Both the position numbers and the translations under genes were made by a program. Under the pieces are notes generated by a model. The model did not search any database and was not told the origin of the DNA. It saw only the letters and a list, made by a program, of their open reading frames with translations. A DNA stretch of 64,000 nucleotides from Blastomyces gilchristii SLH14081. Lineage: Eukaryota > Ascomycota > Eurotiomycetes > Onygenales > Ajellomycetaceae. Below, in pieces: positions 35,822 through 46,598 of the stretch (position 1 is its first letter; every line of letters begins with the position of its first letter). The DNA lies in the NCBI RefSeq assembly GCF_000003855.2, contig NW_003101667.1, positions 35,012 through 99,011 on the forward strand, in the 5' to 3' direction.

Positions 35822-36195
35822 GCCCCGGTGGCTGAATGATTAATGCGGCCACCCGGTAGCACCTTGGTGTGGGAAACCAAGGCGCGTGGGTTTGAAACCC
35901 GCAGGGGATATATTAAATCCAGAACTCAAGCACCTCAGGTTTCTAATAAATACAGAGGTGTACAAATCGCTTCAATGAATTGCTCTATGTTCCTGGGCTG
36001 GGAAGTTATTATTGCATGTATCTAATTGTCACTCCTTTGTATTTTTCTATGTTCTTGTTATCTTGGCGTGGTCTCAACACCTGTATTTCCTCCTGTATAA
36101 TCAACACTTGACCTGTATTTAACATCACGCAAGGACTCATCATAAGCTCCGCTTGCATATGAGTATAATGAAAGAATAATAGTAATCATAATAAT
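35822..36195 (+). mobile_element. SINE-2 with 14-bp target duplication
   Basis: Flanked by AACTCAAATCAGTT at 35808-35821 and 36196-36209; the empty site is present at about 606-619 in the first LINE copy. It begins GCCCCGGTGGCTGAATG; the tRNA-like head has an A-box (TGGCTGAATGATT) and B-box (GGGTTTGAAACCC). It ends in AT/TAA repeats. It is transcribed by Pol III if active; mobility would depend on a LINE RT. Confidence 0.92.
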
Positions 36196-36925
36196 AACTC
36201 AAATCAGTTAATAAAGAGTGTAAAAAAGAATTAAGTATTAATGAAAGCTCTTCAGTCACTGAAAAAGTAATTCTTACTTAAAAAAATGTGAAATTATGAC
36301 AGAAAACAACTCTGTTTTTAATTCTTTGTAAGAATATTGTGTAAAGCTCAGAGAAAAACATCTTACTTTTTTAGAAGAAGTAAAAAACTAATTCTAAGAT
36401 CTTTTTTTTTTTTTACATTGACTGCTGCAGAAGAATGAAATAGAAACTGCTAAGATATGCACTACTATATATCTTCTATCAAGACTTTCTCTCTTCAGAG
36501 TCTTGATATTATAGAGAATATAAGTCTGTTTCTATATAATAATATAAATATTGTCAGCAGGATGTAGAGGAACTGGTTATTTATATCTTAAAGTAGAAGA
36601 CTGTGTCAATGATTATATCAATATAGAGTTAATTCTCAAATTCAATAGAAATGTAGTGTTGCTGTTCTCAATCCCTTGCAGAATCTATTAAATATTGAGG
36701 TATTAAAACAAATTTAATATATCTTACTTTCCAGGGATCAAAGGCTCAGTCAGACCTTGAAATATACTGATTTTATAGTTGTCGTTGTCTGCCAGATATG
36801 TATTGAATACTGTTGACAAGGTATTCTTTTGTATCTTTTCTGCCGGAGATAGGCCAGGTTGAATAAGGTGATACGCGAGTGGGACTTGGCGTTGATGTCT
36901 TAATACACCAGAGACAGATACGGAG

Positions 36926-37532
36926 AATTCTTCCCAGTTATTTTCATCAATATATTCATGAAATGACATATTCTCCTCTTCTGAATGTGATGAATTTTGA
37001 AAGAGAATTCTGATAAAAGCTTAACACTTGTTCTCAAAAGAGTTTACTGTATATGATTCATTCTGAAACTTATATTCTAAGATTGAAAGCTTTGCTACAC
37101 TTCTTGTTTTAGTATAGTTAAAGACTTTAAAAACTTCTTTCTCTTATACTTCTTCAAGAAATTTGTTTCAGTAGTCTGTTTTAGCTCTTTTAATATCTGA
37201 ATAATATTCATTTCTGATAGCTTTGAACTCTTTATCAGATATTAAGTTATTCTTTTCATCTCTTTTAGAAGTGACTAATTATTTTCTTTTAGAAGTAATA
37301 TTCTCATTTTATCAAGATTTGAAATACTCAGAAGACTTTTTCTTTGGAATATTTTCTCTAATACTTATTAGAAGAATAGATGTAATCAGCTTTACTCTAT
37401 TTTCAAGCATTTTATTTAAGATATCTTGACTCTGATTTCAATAGAGCTTACTCTGCTTTTCAGATTTCAGCTGTTTTATACTTTCTGCAACTGCTTTTCA
37501 ATCAACTTTTTCAAAGTTATATTGATTAGAGA
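36926..37532 (-). mobile_element. LINE R3, reversed, first part (RT N-terminal region)
   Basis: Minus-strand LINE sequence corresponding to about 2010-2470 of LINE A and the bases just upstream. It is broken by GB-2 at the 4-bp duplication GAGA (37529-37532 and 46599-46602) and resumes at 46599. No 3' tail. Confidence 0.82.
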
Positions 37533-37699
37533 TGTGATTCAAAGATTGCTTAAGTCAGTGTATGATTACAGATGTACACCGGCTTCTTATATACATTATA
37601 CTAAATTAATTAGTGGCTGCTATGATCTCTTTACATTCATAAGCATGTTCAGAAGCAGCTGTGTTATTATCTGATAATTATATGTTCTTCTGAATCACA
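37533..37699 (-). repeat. GB-2 3' LTR
   Basis: 167 bp in reverse, strongly C/T mutated. The adjacent pyrimidine-rich TTCTCTCTCATC on the right is the complement of the polypurine tract. Confidence 0.9.
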
Positions 37700-38152
37700 T
37701 TCTCTCTCATCAGATTCAGTCACACTCATGTGACTATGATATAAGCTGCTCTCAGAGAAGCTTTCACTATTTTTACACTACTTATTTACTAACATTTTCA
37801 TTCTTCAATCATTATTCTCATCATTGTCATTATTAAACATCATTATCTTGTATAATATTTCTGTATCTCTCTCTTCATCAAGCTCTTTTCAATCTGTTCA
37901 TTCATTACATTGTACATGTTTCTGATGATGACTCTTCATTCTCATAACAAGTGTTGCTATAGTACTCATATCAGGCAGTTTGTTAGCAGTAAGTGTAATG
38001 TGTTGTAAAATATGATCAGAACTTGTTTTTCTTCTAACAATTATCAGAATGTATTATCATGAATAACACATCTTCTTTATCTTCTTATATATTCTCAACT
38101 GTTTTCTTCTCAGCAGGCTTCTGATTGTGTTTTCTGACATGATTTTATATAG

Positions 38153-39607
38153 ACACAGATGCTGATATATTTGTTTTTATTTATATAGAATCTTCATATA
38201 TTGACAGATCTGTATCTGCTGATGATAGTAAATGTCTCAATGTTGAATTATTGATTGAGAACTTGAAGAATGTAATAATGAAGAAATTGTCTGTGTTATA
38301 TATAACTGAGTCTTCTATGTTTCTCTCTGTCTCTTCTGCTGCTGTTTCTCTTGCAGCTGCTCTCTCTTAATCTTCTACACTTATCTCTGTTTCTGATTCT
38401 CCTGCTTCTGCCATTTCTGTTCCTGCTATCTCTGCTTCTGCTACTTCTGTCTCTTCTGTCTCTGCTGCTTCTACTCTCATTATCAGCTCTTCTCATTTTA
38501 AGAAGATGTTGTATAGACTTGATGAATCACATTTCTCAGTGTATATACTTCTGCTCTTTTTGTCAATCTCCAGAATAATTTATTGTATGAAGACTATATA
38601 TAATATGACTATTTAAAGCTCAGTTGCAGTTGCTGATTATTACATTTATTTTAAGTATTTATAATAAGATAATTATGTATTCATATCAGAAAATTATCTC
38701 TCTTCTCAACAGTGTTAAGAGTGTAAGTCTTTTCTTTTTCATCTTCTCTTCTAATGCTAATTTTTCTTTGAGAAATTGTTATGAATTTTGTTGTACATGA
38801 AGTCATGATATCTATGAATATTAACAAACTTTTTATATCTGTTAAATTCAATATTGTGAGTATATTTACTCTGATGAATATCTTCAGAATGATTAATTCA
38901 TATCAGTCTATTCTCTGATATTTATTATCTGACTTTCTGATGCAGATGAAGAATATTCATGTTTTCAGAAATGAGAATACAGATATTATACTCTTTTACA
39001 CTCATAGATATAAGACTTGTATATCTTATCTGAAATGTTATTATAGAAATAGACTGTTTATATACTGTGTTCTGCTTTCTGCATTTCTCTGTATCTCTCT
39101 CTCTCTTTCTGAGAAGTCTTGTGTGTGTTGTAATTATGCATACAACTCTAAGATCAGTGAGTGTTCATTTGATAACTGTTTCTTCTCTGTTTTTGCAGTT
39201 TTGTATACTAATATTGATTCTTAGTTGCTTCAGCATCAGAGATCATTTTAATTTCTGAAGATAACAACACTGCTGAGACTATTCTCTCTCATTCTCAAGC
39301 TCTCTTCATTGTTTCCTCTCTCTTCCCTGCAGAGAAGATTGTGTACATATCAGATTATAAGTATTTAACTCTGAATAACTTCTGTTATTATTCATTCAGT
39401 CTGTCTGCACTCTCTTCTACAGTCTCTCTCATCTTCACTCTCTCTGTCTTAGCTTCTGATCCTGCAGGTTCTGCACTCTTCTTCAATTTTTCTACACACA
39501 CATATACACATTTCTATATTGGCATTCCAGTCAATCTTGTGATAAATGACATTAATGTCATACACAGAGTTATAGAGAAATCAGAGACATGTGTAATGTT
39601 GTTGTAA
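38153..39607 (+). pseudogene. Antisense spliced gene of GB-2 (unknown product, broken)
   Basis: Three exons: 38153-38722 (570 nt), 38773-39156 (384 nt) and 39225-39607 (383 nt). Intron 1 (38723-38772, 50 nt) has GTAAGT, a GCTAAT branch-like site and AG. Intron 2 (39157-39224, 68 nt) has GTGAGT, TACTAAT and TTAG. Both splices keep one frame. An acceptor-like end (CTGAC then ATATAG at 38152) suggests an earlier exon. Stops: TAA at 38368 (Gln in GB-1), four in exon 1 at Trp positions, a TAA formed across the first splice, and one TGA in exon 2 that is also TGA in GB-1; exon 3 is open. Features: Ser/Ala-rich linker, K-N-I-H-V-F-R-N, Cys-rich stretch with C-V-C-C, and C-terminal V-N-L-V-I-N-D and H-R-V-I-E-K. 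Product unrecognised. Confidence 0.72.
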
Positions 39608-39619
39608 GAGTGACTTACA

Positions 39620-42600
39620 GCTCTTGAATTTCTTACAGACCTTGAGTTTTGAAATTTCCTTTTTATTTTCAGTGTTTTTTACAGGTGACATGGCATTGGA
39701 AATGAATAGAATGTGTGGCATATGAAAATGAATAAGATGTGTATGATAACATTTGTCTTTTTTACAGCTGATTCTTACAGTTGATAATTAATTCATTATC
39801 TCTTGAGTCATTCTCTTTTCTTTTCTTATGCTTTTTCTTTGTCTGCTAGTCACTACTCTTACATGACCTCTATATAATACAGTGTTCAGTGACTAGATTC
39901 AGCAGCTTTCATTATGTGATTCTGTCTCATGTATTATACTATCTCTCTTCACTCACTCAGATCACTACAGTGAACAGTCTGTTGAAACTAACCTTGCTCA
40001 ATCTCTGAGCATTCTCAGGAATTGAGATAACTTAGTCTCACATAGCTGTGAATATTTCAAATACTTTATTCTCTGTTATATCTGTGATTGAACTGATATA
40101 AATAGTCAAATTCAACTCTGAATTTCTTTTTCTTCTGTGATCTGATTCATGTGCAAGTCTGCTGCTTTGAGACTGCTCTTTATCATATTATGTCTGCTAT
40201 CTGCAGTGCATTATTATACAATCAGCTACAGTCTCATCACTTATTAAAGTATGATATTCATCTGATTTCTTCATTACTTCTCATTCTTTTCTTATAATTA
40301 TGAAAAGATCAGAATAAGTGAGATTATCTGATTTGTAAGCATCTATAATTTCTCTTACTTTATAAGACTTTTCAATCATAAGTCTCTTCTTTTTTAACAC
40401 TGATAATAGTGCTGTAGATAATTATAATCTACTCAAGTCTTATATCTTTATCTCAATAAGATATGAATTATTTATTAAGTTGTATAAGATCTGTCCCTCT
40501 GGTTCTTTTAATGCATATGTTCTCAGAGAATGTGATTTGAGTATTTTATAGAGCTCCAATTATCTAGATTGAAACTTCTCAGAACTCTTATTATATACAA
40601 GAACTTATATTATCATCTTGAGACTTAATTTCTTAACTAGTGAGTCTTGTATTCTTTTTGATTGAATTGCTCAGTTCAGGCATAACTTATTAGCTTTTGC
40701 ACATGTATGGCTGATTTCTTTCAATCTTGATTCTGTATCTGTGACTGCTGCATTCACAACTGCCGTTTCTGCTGCATCTGTAACTGCGGTTTCTACTGCA
40801 TCTGCAACTGCTGTTCTCTCTCTCATCTTTTTCAAAGCATTCTTCAGAATGCGCGGATGCAATTCATACAACAGATAGAATAATGAACACTTGAAGACTG
40901 CACACTGCTGAATTCATGTGACTAATAGTATCTGTCTGAGATATTCATCTCATAGTCTCATAGACTTACTTACTAGATATTTTATCAGCATGTTATTCAG
41001 AATTTTATTCAAGTGTTTTATCTTCTCATTTATCTGTGAGTGATATAATGTTATTCTATAATATCTTGTCTGTAACTGACTTATAAAATGCCTCACTGCT
41101 TCTTCTATGAGATTTGCATTATTATTAGTCAGAATTTCAGACAGTATTTCATAGTTAATATAGATCTTATTATATAAGAACTTTATTACTATCTTCTTAA
41201 TTATCTCTGAAACTGCTTTCACTACTGATCAATCAGTAGTATTTTCAATAGCAGTGATTAGTCAATAATTTTTATTTAATATTTACAGTAATATATCTAT
41301 GAGATTCATCTCTTATCATTTAAATAGTTGTATTGTATATTTCATCTGATGTTATACTTTCTTACATTTTAATTCTTTCTTAGATTCTTTTATAACCTGG
41401 CAAATGAGGCACTTATAAGTATATGTCTGAATGTTCTCAGCCATGCTTGATCAGTATACTCTTGATTTGAGTATATATATAAGTTCAGAGCTTTCTAAGA
41501 GACTGAATTTCTTGTATATATGAGTTATCAAGTTGTGTCTAAGTAAATGTTTCAGATAGAGAGCTTCTGCAAATTCTAGATCATAGTAAAGTATAATATC
41601 ATTTTTCAATTTTCTCAGCTTGAAGTTCAGAAGCATCTCTTCTACTACTTTTCAAGATACTTATTATCTGATATCTTATCATTCTTTAAGTGAGAGATTA
41701 TTGTGTTTACTCATTCTGATTTCTTGTATTTTCTCAGCATATTTAACATGAACTTCTCTTATGTCTGATTCACAGAACTCTTACTTATGAAATCAGATCT
41801 GTAACTGATTGTATCAGATATTACACCATCTGATTTCTTTTAATATTTAATATGAAGATTATATACTTAGAACTCTGAGATTCAACATACTAAATGTTTG
41901 AAAGATTTTATCATTGATTATAGATAGATAAGACTTTTATAATCTGTGATTATCATTGTTGTATATCTGTTATTAGTATATCTATCTCATAATATCAGTG
42001 TGTACTTAATTGCTAGCAATTTCTTTTCGTATACTGAGTAATTGAGCTCAGTACTTAATAGTGTTCTATTATTGTATATCACTGAGTACAGCTTGCTGTT
42101 CTTACTCATCTGTAGAAGAGTATCTCTGATAGCTCATTTAAATATGTCTATTTTAATATTGAAAGGTTTATCACAATCTGATTAAATAAATACTGAGAAT
42201 ATTATTACACATTCTCTCAGTGTGAGAAAGATCTCTTTATATACAGTATTTCAGATAATTGAATAAAACTTCTTCTTTCACAGATTTGCATCTATCTCTC
42301 TTAAGAGATCTGAGAGTGATACAGCTATTCTTGTGAAATCTTTGATAAATCTGCAGTAGTATGAGATTAACTCAAGAAATTATCATATATAATATACATT
42401 TCTCAGCTGTGATCAATTTGCTATAACATTCAATTTCTCTGAGATGAGACGTATACAGTCATCACTCATTACATATCTCATGAACTTCAACTCTTCTGTT
42501 TCAAATACACACTTGATTGATTTAATATAGAACTTATACTCTGTCAGAGTTCTAAGCACTTTATCAAGATGCTTCAGATATTTATTATATGAGTTTAAGA

Positions 42601-43950
42601 AGACTAGAATGTTAGTCAGATATATAAGATACAAGATTTCATTCTGTTTAGAAAGAATTGTATTCATTATTATTTAAAAGATGATAGATGCATTTATCAG
42701 ACTAAACAGCATTGCCAGGAATTTGAACTTCTCTTATTATATATTAAACATGATTTACAGTACTGATGGTTTATTTACACAGATCTATCAGTATTCTGAG
42801 AGAAGATTAATATTCAATAGATATCAGGTATTTCTAACTGTATTCAACTATTGTTGAATTCATGATTATCTGTTCTTGATTGTAAGCTTATTGAGTGCTT
42901 AATAATCAATACACCTCTATCACTTCTCTTCTGTCTTTTTCATGAATAGAACTGACAAGTCTCATGTACTTGATAAGAATTATATAAGATTACATTCTAG
43001 AAGGTCTGTGATCTGATACTTCTGTTCTTCAAGATGCATTTGTGACAGAGAGTATACATTCTGATTGACTGATTTCATATTCTCTGTGTCAATCTCATGT
43101 ACAAATCCTTATTTCAGTGATAATTTCAGTGAAAGATCTGTTCAGAAGACCTTCCCATACTTCTTCAAGAGTTTCTTTATACACTTATTCTTCTGTATAT
43201 TCTTTATCTTGATTTTCTCCTCTTCTGAATCTTATATGATATACAAGATGTTTTCAGATGAGGTCTTGTAAATTGTTCTCTTTACTTATTAATATATAAG
43301 CAGATTTAATTCTTTTATATCAGATGTGAAATGATCTTCTCATATCAGTTAATAGAATTGTATGAACTGTTTTCTTTCTATCAGTTAATCTCATATGACA
43401 TGTATATCATTGAGTCTGTGAATTGAATCTTTGAAATTAATTAAGTATGAGAATAAGGTTGTATTTCACATTCTGCAGCTCTCACACTCAAATATAGCAA
43501 GATCATTCTTCAAAGTATAAGAAAACTCTTACTCTTACAGATGATACTAGATATTAATTATCAGACAATCTTATACATTAAGAATTATTCACTCAGTGAA
43601 TCTCTTTCAGTCTTCAGATTATATAATCATTAATATATTATATAGAAGCTTTTATATCTATTAACACTGTTACAGTCATCTCTTGATTCTTACTTAAATA
43701 ATCTCTATATATTAATATTTCAGATCTCAAGATATTGAGATGAGTATCTGCTTCTTTCTTATCTACATCTCAGTTACAAGCCTGCTTTCTCTTTGCATTT
43801 ACAGAATTCAGTAAGTTATCTAACACAGACATCTCTTTCACTTTAAAGATTTTTCATAGAATATCAGCAAGTGTCTCTGAGCTCACTGATTCTGCTAGTT
43901 TTTTAACTCTCTTACTTCTCTTAACTGTATATACTGTGTGTAATCTTTTA
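39620..43950 (-). pseudogene. GB-2 pol (protease, RT, RNase H, integrase)
   Basis: Read leftwards. Protease remnant near 43660 with D-I-K-A at the D-T-G-A position. RT open piece 42413-42667, where the catalytic box reads Y-L-T-N instead of Y-L-D-D, followed by I-L-V-F-L. Integrase core at 40950-41222 with E-I-L-T-N-N-N-A-N-L and F-I-S-Q-L-Q-T-R and a following Y-H-S-Q-I-N-E-K-I-K-H-L-N block. An Ala/Val-rich insertion at about 40740-40830 near the C-terminus is imperfectly repeated. All catalytic sites checked are damaged. Confidence 0.8.
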
Positions 43951-43959
43951 TATCATGAT

Positions 43960-45296
43960 TTTAATATTCATAGTTAAAGTACACTCAGTACTCATAACAT
44001 TAAGATTTTCAATTAGAAGATTTTTTTTTCAGAGAATTAAGTGATTTAGTAATAATATTCAAATCTAGATTCATTTCTTTCAGATATATAACTTATGTTA
44101 TAGAAGTCTGATTATCTGTTCTTTACTGAGATATACTTGATTGCAGTATTTTCTGTTGTAATTGACTCATTTACTCTTATATAATGAGAATATTATATGC
44201 TTCTTTCACTGTATCTGATTGCAAGCTTAAGTAGTTTCATTTCATTCTTAACTCAGATATAAGATCATGAATGAAAATCTGTAAATAGAAAGATATTGAA
44301 AGCTTCTCATTTAACATGAGATAGTATAAGCTGAAGTGTGTAAAGTATAATATAAGATTACTCACTTATCTACACTTAGTAAAGCATTCATAATGCTTGT
44401 TTTATATATTTACTTTCTTAAAGTTATGTAAGATTCATTTGAAAAACTTGATTCATATGTATGAAAATAAATATCACTTCAGATCTGTAAGATTCATCTT
44501 TTCATCAGTTATTTATAATAACTTCACTTTTTCATGTAGAAACACAGCAGATCTTAAAACTTATTAAAATTTCATTGACTATCTATCTGTGAGTTCACAC
44601 TCAATCTGAAAATATGATTATATTTGACTTAGTCAGCTGATTGCAGTATTATTTTTTCAGTCATCATTGAAGCTTGATAGCTGATAGATTATCTGACTTG
44701 ATATATTTCATGTTTAAATTCTCATTACATACAGTGATCTTAGATGATATATACACTTCTGAAGAGATTGTGAATAATTGTAATAAAATCTTCAGATTTA
44801 GTATAATTATCTGTCTGTGTTAACATTCAATCTCTCACTGCAGATTTATAATCAAATTTTTCCTATTCTTATAAATAATGATGATTGTGTTGATAAAGCT
44901 CTTTATAGTGAATACTTAATTCACAGTGAATATTAATTATTGCTTGACTTTTACTTCAGTCTATCACTGTGTACATAAGATCTCAATTTTATTTAGAATT
45001 CTTATATGTATACAGAGCTATGATTTCAGTTCAGTAGTCTTGACTAGTTTTCTTACTACTTTAAGTAAACTCTCTGAGAGGTTCTGTATATCTTTCAGTT
45101 TAGATAGCAGAGAAGAGTGTTTGTATTAATTAGAGAAGATATTCATTTTGATGATTTCTCATTGATTATACAGTGTCTATCATTATATTGTTATATAATT
45201 CCTGTTATTATTATATGACTTCAGTGATGATCATCTTTCTTTTATTCTTCTGAGTAGAGAGTGAACTTCTTTGAATCTGGTTCATTACTCTCATCC
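43960..45296 (-). pseudogene. GB-2 gag and leader
   Basis: Aligned leftwards to GB-1 8500-9363 plus 15037-15600, without the GA insertion. Heavily interrupted; short plus-strand frames in this interval are shadows. The uninterrupted junction near 44515 corresponds to the GA-1 target site. Confidence 0.65.
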
Positions 45297-45671
45297 GCCC
45301 CGGTGGCCGAATGGTTAATGCGGCCACCTGGTAGTGCCTTGGCGTGGGAAACCAAGCCATGTGGATTCGAAACCCGCAGGGGATACATTAAATCCGGAAC
45401 TCAAGCATCTCAGGTTTCTAATAAATACAGAGGTGTACAAATCGCTCCAACAAATCGCTCTATGTTCCTGGGATGGAAAGTTATTATCACATGTATTTAA
45501 TTGTCACTTCTTTGTATTTCCTATGTTCTTGTTATCTTGGCGTGGTCTCAACACCCGTATTTCCTCCTGTATAACCAACACTTAGCCTGTATTTAATATC
45601 ATGCAAGGACTCATCATAAGCTCCGCTTGTATATGAGTATAATGAAAGAATAATAATAATAATAATAATAA
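45297..45671 (+). mobile_element. SINE-3, best preserved copy
   Basis: GCCCCGGTGGCCGAATGG start, A-box TGGCCGAATGG and B-box GGATTCGAAACC, then a 3' body and a long TAA tail. The near-identical ATTACTCTCAT (45284-45294) and ATCACTCTCAT after the tail are the target duplication inside the GB leader. CpG sites are largely intact, so it is young or protected. It is not a functional tRNA: the anticodon arm and variable region do not fold cleanly and the sequence continues for 290 bp. Confidence 0.9.
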
Positions 45672-45917
45672 TCACTCTCATTTTCTTTCTTACATCTCAT
45701 TTATTTGCATATATAGCATTCATCTGAGTGTGAAGTTTTTCCTCAACAAGCAGAGCAGTATTAATTAGATGCTCTTTCACTCACTGCTCTTTATACACTA
45801 TCTTTTAAGACATTTTAGAAGCACTCTGACATGATAATTATAAATCACTTCATAGACAGAATTATCACACTCTGAAGAAGTCTGCACTTCTTATCAGTTT
45901 TTAGACATGCTATCAGA

Positions 45918-46598
45918 TATGATTCAAACATTGCTTGAGTCAGTGTATAATTACAGATGTACACCAGCTTCTTATATATATTATACTAAATTAATTAGTG
46001 GCTGCTATGATCTCTTTACATTCGTAAGTAGACTGGTCACTGAGATCATGAATTTCACATTTAATCTCATTTGGTCTGATCTCATACATTTCTTAATATG
46101 AATTCTGCTGAGACTAGTCATTAAAAAAACATGCAAAGTAACTATATATCAGATCTTAAAATGAAATCATGACTTGAAAAAAATGAGAAAGTGATTTCAT
46201 TTAGTCTCATTTAGTCTCATTCTTAGTATAAAGTTACTATTTATAGACATTTTAAGATTTCTTTTAGACTATTTTTAATTTTTTAAAAAGTAACACTTTT
46301 TGATAACACTCAAATGAGATTCAAAGTTATTTAAAGCAATAAAAATAATTTAAATTGAGAAGTAGAAATCATAATCTTATTTGAAAAATGTGATAAGAGT
46401 AGACAGTAAGTCTCACTGAGACAGTATGAGACTACTATCTAATATTAAAACCATGTAATGAGATCAGTCGAATTGGCAATAGAACTATCAAAAAATCTGG
46501 TCCTGGTTCCAGACACGGTCACACGGTCAGTTTATTCGTAAGCGTGTGCGGAAGTGGCGGCGTTATTATCCGGCGGTCGTACGTTCTTCCGAACCACA
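45918..46598 (-). repeat. GB-2 5' LTR, split by the 506-bp element
   Basis: Segments 45918-46028 and 46535-46598 join at the TTCGTAAG duplication to give a 167-bp LTR. The left segment is CpG-poor and decayed; the right segment keeps about ten CpG sites. Confidence 0.92.
46029..46534 (+). mobile_element. 506-bp inverted-repeat element, copy 3 (most decayed)
   Basis: Perfect duplication TTCGTAAG at 46021-46028 and 46535-46542. Same length as the other copies. GGTCCC-type motifs are mostly changed to GATTTC or AGTCTC forms, but the last 70 bp are nearly unmutated. Confidence 0.92.

Larger units (their letters stand above)
33951..36925 (-). mobile_element. LINE R2: reversed ORF1 and 5' leader, with SINE-2
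   Basis: Abuts the TAA tail of LINE B. Reading leftwards it contains the LINE 5' leader (36925-35431), including one GC-rich leader unit near 36780-36920, and then ORF1. Positions 1-1325 are the same sequence without the SINE. The rightmost boundary with reversed RT sequence is near 36925. Confidence 0.8.
37533..46598 (-). mobile_element. GB-2: second long GB element, reversed
   Basis: LTRs 37533-37699 (167 bp) and 45918-46598 (167 bp after removing the 506-bp element and its duplication), flanked by GAGA. A G at the first duplicated base on both sides, where other LINE copies have A, supports a true duplication. It is read leftwards through gag (45290-43960), pol (43950-39620) and the 3' region (39610-37700) with the antisense gene. 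It carries SINE-3 in the leader. Confidence 0.92.

Noticed and set aside
38351..38578. 75-codon Leu-rich membrane ORF
   Set aside because: It is a +1 shadow of antisense exon 1 created by TCT/CTT-rich linker codons; no counterpart frame is open in GB-1.
45297..45385. Functional tRNA-Ser/Leu gene
   Set aside because: The A- and B-boxes are good, but stems do not pair fully, the unit continues into a 290-bp body with a TAA tail, and it occurs in three copies with target duplications: a SINE.
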